From: Acidobacteriota bacterium
Lineage (GTDB): Bacteria > Acidobacteriota > Blastocatellia > Pyrinomonadales > Pyrinomonadaceae
Reading direction: 5' to 3'
DNA length: 64,000 nucleotides
NCBI GenBank assembly: GCA_029781855.1
Contig: JAKOVX010000076.1
Span: forward strand, 1 to 64,000
Made by a program: the position numbers and the translations under genes. Below the pieces are notes generated by a model. It ran no database searches, was not told where the DNA came from, and worked only from the letters and a program-made list of their open reading frames with translations. This document shows positions 15,993 to 24,286 of the stretch, piece after piece. How positions within the stretch are numbered: the first letter of the stretch is position 1; every line of letters starts with the position of its first letter.

Positions 15993-18473
15993 CTATGGTT
16001 TTCCCGCGTCTCGGTAAAACTCATCGAGACGAGCCTTTGCCGCCACGACCCGCGGGCTGCCGGGAGCCTGAGATATGGTCAGGTCCTGATAGCTTTTCGT
16101 GAGAAGCGGTTCGGCCTCGAGATAGCGTTTCTGCTTCATCAGGAATTCGCCCAGCGAACCCTCGGTGTCGTCGCGGAGGAAACTCCCCTCCGGCATCGAC
16201 TCCCGCCTCAGCCGAACGGCTTCGCGCAGGTCGCGTTCGGCATCGACGGGCATGCCGTTCGCCTCCTCGATCATGCCCTTGATCGCGAGTGCGTTCGGAT
16301 AGTTGATGAACTGCGGCCGGGCGCTCCGGCGATATACTTCAAGGGCAGCGTCGATCTTCTGCTCGGCTTCCTTATAGTTGCCCTGCAGGTAGAGTACACG
16401 TGCCTGGAGCCTCAAACAGTCGCCGATCGGCAGGTAGGTTTCGTTGAACAGTTTTCGATAAATGGCCTCAGCCTGTGCCAGGTCCTGCGACGCTTCGGCA
16501 AGCTCGCCCTTTTCGGTCAGGAAATTGCCGAGAGCGTTAAGGTTGGCGCCTAGTTCGGCCGTTTCGGGATTTGGCTGTTGCCTGATCGCGTCGATCCGCT
16601 TGCGGACAATTGCGATCGCCTCGTCAAAAGCCCCGCGATCCGACAGAACGAGCGCATAGACCGACTCGGCAATGCCGACCGAGATACGGTTTTCCGGCGG
16701 AATCTTTGGTTTCAGGTCGAGAGCCTCTTTCAGCAGTGCCTCGGCGGCGGCAGAGTTCCCGGCGCCGCGATGGACCAGGGCATAGTCGTTGAGCGCCACC
16801 AGCAGGTATGTCGGGTTCATCGTGCCGGCGGCGACCTGCTGCCGGAGTATCCCGACGCGTTCGTCGTAAATAGCCGCCGCTCCGGCATTGTCTCCGGTCG
16901 CCAGCCTAAGCTGTCCGAGCTCCACCAACGTTTGAAGTATCTCCGTACTCCCGTCACCGTAGAGTTGTCTCTGAAGGGCGAGCGCCGCCGTAAGGTTTTT
17001 GTCGGCAAGGTCGTATTGTCCCTGCGAAAGGTAGCTGGCCCCGACGATACGCAGAAGTTCGGCCTTAATGTCAGGCTGTCCGGACAGGTCTGTGGTCTCT
17101 AACCGTTTTGATGCTTCGTTAAGTACATCCTTTACCGTCGTTTCTTTGCCATTTTGTTCAGAGAGTCCGGTCGAAGGGTCTGAATAATTTAACATCGTTT
17201 GCAGGAACGCATTCACCGCTTCTGCCTTCACCCTTTGCCGCTCGGTTTGCCGTGCCTCGTAAACCGTCGCCCCTACGCCGGCGGCGAGAGTCAGCATCAC
17301 AATGCTTGCCGCCGCGGCAACGAACTTATGGCGGCTAAGGAACTTGGTGCTGCGGTAACGAAACGTTTGAGGGCGGGCCGATATCGGTAAACCCTTGAGG
17401 TGTCGGTCGATGTCCGTCGCGAATTGGTCGACCGAGGCATAACGCTGATCAGGCTCGCTCCGCAAAGCCTTCAAAGCGACGTTGTCTAGATCTCCCCGCA
17501 GCCGTGAAGCCCATTCCAGCGTTCGCGACTCCTCGGTTTGGCTTGGCGACACCGGCGCTGAGCCGGTCACCGATCGAATGATCTGGTCGATCGATTTGCC
17601 CTCAAAATAAAACGGCCTCTGCCCGGCGATCAATTCGTAAAAAACGACACCGAGCGAATAAATGTCGGATGAGGTCGACAGCGTCTCGCCCTTTAATTGC
17701 TCAGGGCTAGCGTATGCGGGAGTCAGGGCCCGAAAAGCCGTCTGGGTCTGCGTGTCATCGGACGCGAGGCCGTCATCAACAAGTTTCGCCAGCCCGAAAT
17801 CGAGCAGCTTCGGCTCGCCGTCGGCGGTCACAAGGATATTTCCGGGTTTGATATCTCGATGGACGATCAGGTTGCGATGGGCATAAGCGACGGCAGAGCA
17901 AACCTTCAGGAACAGATCCAGACGTGCGTTGAGGTCTAGGTTGTGCAAAGCGGCATATTCCGTGATCGACTCGCCGTCGATGAATTCCATCGCGAGATAC
18001 GGTAGGCCTTCTTCATTGACGCCGCCGTCGAGCAACTTGGCGATGTTCTGATGATTGAGCGAAGCGAGGATCTGGCGTTCGCGGCGAAATCGTTCGACCA
18101 TCCCGCTCTCGGCGATCGACTGGCGTACGATCTTGAGAGCAACTTGCTGTTCGAATTCGCCGTCAGTTCGCCGTGCAAGATATACCGCGCCCATTCCGCC
18201 CGAGCCGATCTCACGAATGATCTCAAAATTGCCGAAACGACGGCCTGCCATTGCCGACGGCTGATGGATCAGCTTCGCAGCGTCAAAGACGGGAGTCTCT
18301 ATGAACCCTTCGGACTCCGCGTACGACGCGAGCCACGACTCGACCTCTGCACGAAGTTCCTCGTCGCCGCCGCATTCGCGTTCCAGGAATGCGTCGCGGC
18401 CGGCAGGTTCGAGTTCGAGTGCCGATGCAAAGATCGACTTTACGCGTTGCTGATCGGCGTCGTGTGGTGCCAT
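15993..18473 (-). CDS. Ser/Thr protein kinase with one membrane segment and TPR sensor region
   Basis: The protein has 826 residues from the ATG at 18473 (MAPHDADQQRVKSIF); upstream in-frame sequence reads as low-quality coding. Residues 1-75 form the helical segment typical before acidobacterial kinases (SALELEPAGRDAFLERECGG). The kinase domain is about 81-345, with GSGGMG, VALK, HRDIKPGN, DFG and the SPE motif. A membrane span follows near 375-395, then TPRs to the end. This N-helix/kinase/TM/TPR layout is a stock product of genes paired with TIGR02999 sigma factors; such a sigma gene lies 4.3 kb upstream on the same strand, separated by one opposite-strand giant gene. Confidence 0.94.
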   Translation of the reverse strand: MAPHDADQQRVKSIFASALELEPAGRDAFLERECGGDEELRAEVESWLASYAESEGFIETPVFDAAKLIHQPSAMAGRRFGNFEIIREIGSGGMGAVYLARRTDGEFEQQVALKIVRQSIAESGMVERFRRERQILASLNHQNIAKLLDGGVNEEGLPYLAMEFIDGESITEYAALHNLDLNARLDLFLKVCSAVAYAHRNLIVHRDIKPGNILVTADGEPKLLDFGLAKLVDDGLASDDTQTQTAFRALTPAYASPEQLKGETLSTSSDIYSLGVVFYELIAGQRPFYFEGKSIDQIIRSVTGSAPVSPSQTEESRTLEWASRLRGDLDNVALKALRSEPDQRYASVDQFATDIDRHLKGLPISARPQTFRYRSTKFLSRHKFVAAAASIVMLTLAAGVGATVYEARQTERQRVKAEAVNAFLQTMLNYSDPSTGLSEQNGKETTVKDVLNEASKRLETTDLSGQPDIKAELLRIVGASYLSQGQYDLADKNLTAALALQRQLYGDGSTEILQTLVELGQLRLATGDNAGAAAIYDERVGILRQQVAAGTMNPTYLLVALNDYALVHRGAGNSAAAEALLKEALDLKPKIPPENRISVGIAESVYALVLSDRGAFDEAIAIVRKRIDAIRQQPNPETAELGANLNALGNFLTEKGELAEASQDLAQAEAIYRKLFNETYLPIGDCLRLQARVLYLQGNYKEAEQKIDAALEVYRRSARPQFINYPNALAIKGMIEEANGMPVDAERDLREAVRLRRESMPEGSFLRDDTEGSLGEFLMKQKRYLEAEPLLTKSYQDLTISQAPGSPRVVAAKARLDEFYRDAGKP

Positions 18474-18711
18474 ATCGATGATCTTTGAGAAATATATCGC
18501 GAAATCCCGAAAATCAAAACCAGAACTTTTTTGATCCGATCCACGGCGGTTTCTTGCCTTATAGGCTGAACGGACACGTCTGCTCACGGTCACCGAACCG
18601 GATCACCGTATGTCGAAACGGCAGGATCCGCCCGCGATCACAAGGGGGCTCCGTCAGACAGGTCCGAAATATTTCGTTGTAGGCAGGCTTCAAGGTCTAA
18701 GGAGGGAATAC

Positions 18712-21700
18712 ATGGGTGCGGCATCATTTCGATCGATCAAGCGTTTTGTACTTAATGGTTTCGGGCGGAGAGCGGCCGCAGACGGGCGACATTTGCCCGG
18801 CAGGCCGGCGATGAAACGGGCCGCGGCGGCCGCGCTCGTCGTAGTAGCGGCAACGTGCACGTATTTCTCAGTGGCACGAGGCATCTCCGCAGGCAGTCAG
18901 CAAACGGGAGCGGGACGGCTGCTCGTCGAAAGCTTTGGTTTCCTGTCGCTGTACGCGATCGACCCCGATCCGGCTATCGGTACCTCGACCTATGATCTTA
19001 TCAGTTCATTCCCGAATGACGCGGTCTACGGCCAGTCTGTTTCGCCATCGACCGGAACCATCGCCTACCTCCTGCGGCACGGAAACGTGCCGTACAGACG
19101 CGTCTGGGTGATGAACGCCGATGGGTCGGGCCGCCTGCAGATAACACCCGAAAGCGATTCGACCATCAACGACAATCAGCCGCAAATATCGCCTGACGGT
19201 ACCAAGGTAGCGTTCATTTCCAACCGATTTACTTCACCTACTTTTCCGAACGGCGAGACGAAGCAGCCCGAGGTCTTCGTGGTCAATGTCGACGGCACGA
19301 ATCTTCACCAGGTGACGCCGAGCGAGCAGGCATCCGCCGGCTCGAACCACAATACGTACGTGGATTCGTTCGGATGGGCAGGCTCGTCGCTGATCGTTGC
19401 CGGTGCCCGGGTCGTGCAGGGGCAGGCGGCGCTGCGATACGGCTTGTTCCGATTTGACGGCGACGGGACCAACCAGACACTGATCAAGGATACGACCAAC
19501 AGCCAGTACGGCACCGCGGTAGGCATTGACGTTTCCGCCGACCAGACCAAGGTCGCCTACTACAATTCGACTCAGTTATATATCTTCTCGGCGACCGACG
19601 GCAGCACGCTGTACACGCTTTTGCAGCCGGATACCGGCTCCCAGCTCAACGCCGCCGGAACGATCCGGTTCTCGCCCGACGGTAACAAGGTCGTATATTC
19701 TGCCGCGGAGGAGAACGGGTCGCTTCGTACGATCAATCTCGACGCCACCGGGCGTATAACGGTTAAGGCGAATATCGGCATATTCAGTTCGCCGAAATGG
19801 TGGGCTCCGGGGCCGGCGGTGCCCGCGATGGGCCACATGGAAATGAAGCCCGACGTCGTCGTCGTACCCAACGACGGTACCTACGCCCAGTCGGTGCCGA
19901 CGCTCTACGACGCTAACGGAGCGACCGTCATTCACGCCGGCGTGTATTCGTGGGTTTGCGATGCGACGCACCCATGTACCAATCATTTCAATCCGATCGG
20001 CAACATGACCATCCTGAACGATGGCCGCGTCCGTCCGACGAATATCGGCACTTCGAACACGGGCGGACTGACGTTCTGCGCCTCGAACGCCGGACTCGAG
20101 GGCTGTAATGTCGTCGCCTTGGGCGAGAATTTCGCCGAGATCAAGGCAAGCGTCCCGAACGCGAACACCAACGGCACGGGCGGACCGGGCATATTCACGA
20201 TCAAACGTACGCCCGCACCCGGCCGCGAAAACACGCCGCTGAATGTCAATTTTGTCCTCGGCGGAACGGCCGTTCGGGGCGTCGATTACGCCCTCGACGC
20301 CGCCGGCACGAGCGTCATTATGCCTGCCGGACAGACGACATTTGACATTAAGGTGACGCCGCTCAGGGCTGCCGGGAACAAGACGGTCACGCTCAGCATC
20401 GCGGCGCCGAACGGCGCCATTTACGCGACGATCCCGACGCGTGATACGTCGACGGTGAACCTGGTTGACAACGGCGCGCCGCCCACGGCCCTGACGCTGT
20501 CGAGCCTGACGCCGCCTACCGGCGGCAACGCGGGATTCGCCGGCGTTTCGATCTATGGCCGCAACATAAATGCTGCAGCAACGGTCAAATTGCAAAAGTC
20601 GGGCCAGCCCGACGTTCCCGGAACGGGTGTCGCCGTCAATCAGGGCGGCTCGCGAATGAACGCCACCTTTGACCTTCGCACGTCGGTCCTCGGAGCGTGG
20701 GATGTCGTCGTCACCAACCCGGACAATTCGACAGCGACCTTGCCCGCAGCTTTCACGGTCGTCGAGACCCATCCGACCAATCTTCACGTGACGATCAACG
20801 GGCCTTCCGACGTCCGGGCGGACCATCCGCTGTCCGAATACAACATCGTTTACTCGAACGAGGGCGACGAAGACGTCTTCGGAGCGCTCCTGGTCATTAC
20901 CGGCCTGCCGGAAAACGAGTGCTCGCCTTCCGATCCGACGTGCAGCGGCGTTACCCTCAATTCGCCGATCGCCGACATACCGGACATCCCGGGACAAAAC
21001 CCTTTTCCGTCATGGGTACGCCAGATGCCAAAACTCGCTAAATATACCGCTTATGACGTGAGGGGCGTAGGTTACATTGCATCGGCTCTTCCGGTACTGA
21101 TCCCGCGTATCAAGGCACATACTTCGGGCGTTTTCAGCTTCAAGGTGCGGTGGTCGTACCTGACGGGCAATGAACTTTTCCGCATCGGGGCTCGGATCTA
21201 CCCGCCCCTGCTGCGCGCGGCCGACCTGCCGACGGGCGTGCGTCTGGTGCCGGTAAGGTCGCCGGACGACGATGCAAGCGCAAGCAGGACCTGTGCGAGT
21301 TCACTCATATCGAACGCTCTGGGCTGCGCCCTGAGCTTCATACCCGGAAAGGCGTGTGTCAATGCCGGGGTCTCGGCGATATTCAGCGTCGCTCAAGTCA
21401 TCGGCGGTATTTCAATGCAGGGGACTTCAGCGGTCAACGGTTACAGCGGCACACAGCTCTTCGGCGCGGCGGTCTCGCTGCTTTCCTGCACGATCAGCGC
21501 CACACCTCTCGGCCTTGCCCTGAGTGCCGTTAGCTGTATTGCGTCGGCTTCGGACGCGGCTGTGACATGTATTGATGCTTACATGAATAAGGATGTCCGC
21601 ATTGTCAGTTCGCACGACCCGAACGAAAAGGAGGGCATCAGCGGCGTCACGCCGCAGAATTATGTGACCGGTAATCAGCTCTTCTACGGGATAACTTTCG

Positions 21701-22716
21701 AAAACGATGCCGGAGCGACCGCGCCTGCGCAGGACGTGGTCGTGACCGACCAACTCGATACGTCGCGGCTGGATATTTCGACATTTTCGCTCGGAAAGAT
21801 ACAGTTCGGCGACACCGTAGTTGACGTGCCGCCGGGGCTCAAGACGTACTCGACGGAGGTCGATCTCCGTCCGGCGAACAACCTGCTTGTCGAGGTCTCG
21901 GCGACAATAGACGAGAACACGGGCCTCGTCACATGGCAATTGCACTCGCTCGATCCGTTCACGCGGCAGCCACCGACCGATCCTTTCGCGGGATTCTTGC
22001 CGCCGAACGTCATCGGCACCGAGGGACAGGGCAACGTGCAGTTTTACGTCACTCCGAAGGCAAAGATCGTGGCGGGCGACGAGATCCGAAACAAGGCGAC
22101 GATCGTCTTCGACACCAATCCGCCGATCGAGACGAACGAGTGGCTGAACACGTACGACAACTCAAAACCGGTTAGCAGCGTCTCGCCGCTCGCACCGCAG
22201 CAGTCGTCGAACGCATTCATTGTTAATTGGGGGGGAACCGATACGGGCTCGGGAGTCAAGGACTATACCATCTACGTATCGCAGAACGGCGGGCCGTTCA
22301 CTGAGGCGGTCGTTGAGACCATCGGAACGAGCACGCTGTTTTTCGGCAATCCTGACACGACCTATGCGTTTTACAGCATAGCTCGCGACCAGGCCGGTAA
22401 CATCGAGAACGGCAAAACGACCGGCGAAGCGGTGACCCACACACCGAACGCCGTAGTTCCGGCGACGATCAGCATCTCGGGCCGTATCACAAGGCCGAGC
22501 GGCCAGGGCATGAACAATACGACCGTAAGGCTGGTCGGGGAGGACGGCATACCGAGGTTTGCCAAGACCGGGCCTTTCGGTTACTACCTGTTCACGGGCG
22601 TGCCGTCGGGCGGAACGTATGTCATCGGTTCTGAAAAGAAGAACTATGCATTTCCGTTACAGATCGTAACGGCGGTCGACAACCTCTCCGGGATCGACCT
22701 CGTGGCAGATCACTAG
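18712..22716 (+). CDS. Large secreted multidomain protein with beta-propeller and C-terminal CarboxypepD_reg domain
   Basis: The protein has 1334 residues. I chose ATG 18712 because AAGGAGGG precedes it; ATG 18811 (MKRAAAAALVVVAA) would give a more ordinary signal peptide and is a real alternative. TolB/WD40-like repeats (QISPDGTKVAFIS near 160, RFSPDGNKVVYSA near 321) are followed by a Calx-beta-like stretch (about 495-565), an IPT/TIG-like fold (about 597-684), a Cys-rich hydrophobic zone (about 865-965), and a conserved region of the type now called DUF7619 (DPNEKEG...NPPIETNEW, about 968-1146). An Fn3-like domain and a final carboxypeptidase-regulatory-like domain (about 1252-1333, GPFGYYLF) complete it. 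The final domain is shared with the next two giant proteins. Confidence 0.85.
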   Translation: MGAASFRSIKRFVLNGFGRRAAADGRHLPGRPAMKRAAAAALVVVAATCTYFSVARGISAGSQQTGAGRLLVESFGFLSLYAIDPDPAIGTSTYDLISSFPNDAVYGQSVSPSTGTIAYLLRHGNVPYRRVWVMNADGSGRLQITPESDSTINDNQPQISPDGTKVAFISNRFTSPTFPNGETKQPEVFVVNVDGTNLHQVTPSEQASAGSNHNTYVDSFGWAGSSLIVAGARVVQGQAALRYGLFRFDGDGTNQTLIKDTTNSQYGTAVGIDVSADQTKVAYYNSTQLYIFSATDGSTLYTLLQPDTGSQLNAAGTIRFSPDGNKVVYSAAEENGSLRTINLDATGRITVKANIGIFSSPKWWAPGPAVPAMGHMEMKPDVVVVPNDGTYAQSVPTLYDANGATVIHAGVYSWVCDATHPCTNHFNPIGNMTILNDGRVRPTNIGTSNTGGLTFCASNAGLEGCNVVALGENFAEIKASVPNANTNGTGGPGIFTIKRTPAPGRENTPLNVNFVLGGTAVRGVDYALDAAGTSVIMPAGQTTFDIKVTPLRAAGNKTVTLSIAAPNGAIYATIPTRDTSTVNLVDNGAPPTALTLSSLTPPTGGNAGFAGVSIYGRNINAAATVKLQKSGQPDVPGTGVAVNQGGSRMNATFDLRTSVLGAWDVVVTNPDNSTATLPAAFTVVETHPTNLHVTINGPSDVRADHPLSEYNIVYSNEGDEDVFGALLVITGLPENECSPSDPTCSGVTLNSPIADIPDIPGQNPFPSWVRQMPKLAKYTAYDVRGVGYIASALPVLIPRIKAHTSGVFSFKVRWSYLTGNELFRIGARIYPPLLRAADLPTGVRLVPVRSPDDDASASRTCASSLISNALGCALSFIPGKACVNAGVSAIFSVAQVIGGISMQGTSAVNGYSGTQLFGAAVSLLSCTISATPLGLALSAVSCIASASDAAVTCIDAYMNKDVRIVSSHDPNEKEGISGVTPQNYVTGNQLFYGITFENDAGATAPAQDVVVTDQLDTSRLDISTFSLGKIQFGDTVVDVPPGLKTYSTEVDLRPANNLLVEVSATIDENTGLVTWQLHSLDPFTRQPPTDPFAGFLPPNVIGTEGQGNVQFYVTPKAKIVAGDEIRNKATIVFDTNPPIETNEWLNTYDNSKPVSSVSPLAPQQSSNAFIVNWGGTDTGSGVKDYTIYVSQNGGPFTEAVVETIGTSTLFFGNPDTTYAFYSIARDQAGNIENGKTTGEAVTHTPNAVVPATISISGRITRPSGQGMNNTTVRLVGEDGIPRFAKTGPFGYYLFTGVPSGGTYVIGSEKKNYAFPLQIVTAVDNLSGIDLVADH

Positions 22717-22772
22717 ATCGTTGTCACATTGGCTTCCGGCCGTGGACCGAAATGTCTTCGGCCGGCAATTTG

Positions 22773-23333
22773 TCAATCGTTCTTTAGACGGCGATAGAGC
22801 CAGGTCTTGGCGATCGCCCATTCTCGTTTGACGGTCGCGGGCGAGGTATTCAATGCGTGTGCGGTTTCGTCGATCGAGAGGCCGCCGAAGAATCGCAGCT
22901 CGACGATCTTCGCCTGCGTCGGTTCGATCGCCTCGAGCGCTTCGAGTGCCTCGTTGAGCTCGATGATGTCGATCTCGCGGCCGCCGCCGAAGCTGATCTC
23001 CTCGGTCAATTCGATCCGCTGCCCGAAATCGCGCTTTTGAGCTTTACGTTTTACTGCGTGGTTGACCAGGATATTTCGCATTACCTGAGCAGCCACCGAG
23101 AAGAAATGCGCCCGGTTTTGCCACGAGACGTTTTCCCAGTCGACCAGTCTGATATAAGCGTCGTGAACGAGCGCCGTCGCCTGCAGAGTGTGATCCGGCC
23201 GCTCGTTTTTCATATAGCTCTGCGCCAGCCTGCGCAGCTCGTCATAGACGAGCGGCAAGAGCTTCTCAGGCGCACTTGCGGCACCCTCGTTTATTTCCTG
23301 AAGCAGCGCCGTTACTTCCTCGCGGTCAGACAT
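22773..23333 (-). CDS. ECF sigma factor, acidobacterial TIGR02999-like type
   Basis: The protein has 186 residues from the ATG at 23333 (MSDREEVTALL). Region 2 shows VYDELRRLAQSYMKNERPDHTLQATALVHDAY and a FFSVAAQVMRNILVNHA stretch typical of this family. Region 4 shows VELRFFGGLSIDETAHAL and the helix-turn-helix TSPATVKREWAIAKTWL. Such sigma factors are usually paired with membrane kinase-TPR genes, as here on the same strand. No anti-sigma factor is adjacent. The stop is about 57 bases from that of the convergent giant gene. Confidence 0.92.
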   Translation of the reverse strand: MSDREEVTALLQEINEGAASAPEKLLPLVYDELRRLAQSYMKNERPDHTLQATALVHDAYIRLVDWENVSWQNRAHFFSVAAQVMRNILVNHAVKRKAQKRDFGQRIELTEEISFGGGREIDIIELNEALEALEAIEPTQAKIVELRFFGGLSIDETAHALNTSPATVKREWAIAKTWLYRRLKND

Positions 23334-23466
23334 ACGTAATCTATCGGATACCGCCAATTATAAGTCGAATCCGAAAAATGTGAAATTCTCGTCCGAATAT
23401 TGAGCCATTCCAAGCGGTTTTTCTGCCCTATAGTACGATAAGAGACCGCATTAAGAGAGGTTCGCA

Positions 23467-23661
23467 ATGAATTGCCGTACGAACGGCCGTCGTAATATCG
23501 AGTACAAACCGGGTGACCTGCTCACCTAGACGGCGATGGTGCGGACGGCCGCCGAAGTCAGTATATCGGGTATCGCAAAAGATTTTTCCGGTAATCCCGC
23601 AAAAAATGCAACGGTTTTCGTCATTTATTCGAAAGGTGATGCGAAAATTAGCTTGACCTAA
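23467..23661 (+). pseudogene. Possible remnant of a secreted carboxypeptidase-regulatory-like domain
   Basis: One frame from ATG 23467 is open except for a TAG at 23527-23529. After it the translation VSISGIAKDFSGNPAKNATVFV resembles the first strands of the C-terminal domains of the neighbouring giant proteins (SVAGRVTTADGRGIRNAV). It may be a decayed fragment of such a gene. The similarity is short and by eye only. The rest of the 23334-23808 gap holds no other candidate apart from a hairpin at 23722. Confidence 0.25.
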
Positions 23662-23721
23662 CGTATCAACTGATATCAAACTCGCAGCCGGTCACCAAAA
23701 TTTGATATTTTAGTCTCCCAA

Positions 23722-23768
23722 GCGAAAATAGAGCGTCCACTCCACGGGTCGCTCTTTTCGCATTTTTG
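23722..23768 (+). terminator. Hairpin with T-run, probable intrinsic terminator
   Basis: GCGAAAATAGAGCG (23722-23735) pairs, with a two-base bulge, with CGCTCTTTTCGC (23750-23761), followed by ATTTTT. It reads as a plus-strand terminator, although no intact plus-strand gene precedes it; this supports a lost gene in 23467-23661. Confidence 0.5.
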
Positions 23769-23808
23769 GCGCCGATCTTTGCCGAATTGAGGTAAAATTC
23801 GTCTTAGG

Positions 23809-24069
23809 TTGAAAGGCAAAAAGATCTACAGAAAGCTCGCGTGGCTCAACGAACTGCCCGCCGCCGAGGCCGAACTCCTATTCAGGACATGTTCCGGCTC
23901 ACGTGAATGGGCACGCTCGATGACCGAATCGCGTCCATATCGAATGCTCGGCCAGCTTTTTCTAAGGGCCGACGAGGTATGGTCGCAGATCGTCTCCGGC
24001 GACCCGCACGGCTCGGCTCCCGGCTGGGAACTGATCGAGGAACGCCTCATCAAAATGCTCGAACGCTGA
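23809..24069 (+). CDS. Short protein resembling the N-terminal half of OHCU decarboxylase
   Basis: The protein has 86 residues from a TTG at 23809; no ATG is available upstream. LNELPAAEAELLFRTCSGSREWARSMTESRPY and LFLRADEVW match the opening helices of 2-oxo-4-hydroxy-4-carboxy-5-ureidoimidazoline decarboxylase, a ureide-pathway enzyme of about 160 residues. The catalytic His/Glu segment (HPxIG and beyond) is missing: the protein ends shortly after the match. It may be a truncated paralogue, a non-catalytic helical protein or a decaying gene. No purine-degradation genes are nearby. Confidence 0.5.
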   Translation: MKGKKIYRKLAWLNELPAAEAELLFRTCSGSREWARSMTESRPYRMLGQLFLRADEVWSQIVSGDPHGSAPGWELIEERLIKMLER

Positions 24070-24126
24070 CCTTCCGGACTTTCGCGGCACATTAATTTGT
24101 TCTTAACAGCGGCCGTTTTTTGATCT

Positions 24127-24137
24127 GGGAATTTCCC
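24127..24137. promoter_or_regulatory. Perfect 11-bp palindrome, candidate operator
   Basis: GGGAATTTCCC lies about 150 bases before the giant secreted-protein gene, with a TATACT box some 20 bases downstream. It could be an operator, but single short palindromes are common. Confidence 0.25.
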
Positions 24138-24286
24138 ATTTTGTCGCTAGGTCAATATACTCTCACCGTCAAAAGGTGATCGGATCGTGAACATCGGCCG
24201 CTGGCTAACGTTCGTTTCGATCCGCGATTCGCCAAAAATATTCGAAAGCAATTTTCAGCCACTGTGCTTTCACAGGAGTTACCCGT

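Noticed and set aside
23428..23679. 83-residue minus-strand open frame in the gap after the TIGR02999-type sigma gene
   Set aside because: No ribosome-binding site or recognisable motif; the plus-strand remnant reading explains the same DNA better.
24127..24137. GGGAATTTCCC palindrome as a definite regulator site
   Set aside because: Kept only as a weak candidate; one copy of an 11-bp palindrome is expected by chance at this scale and no second copy was noticed.
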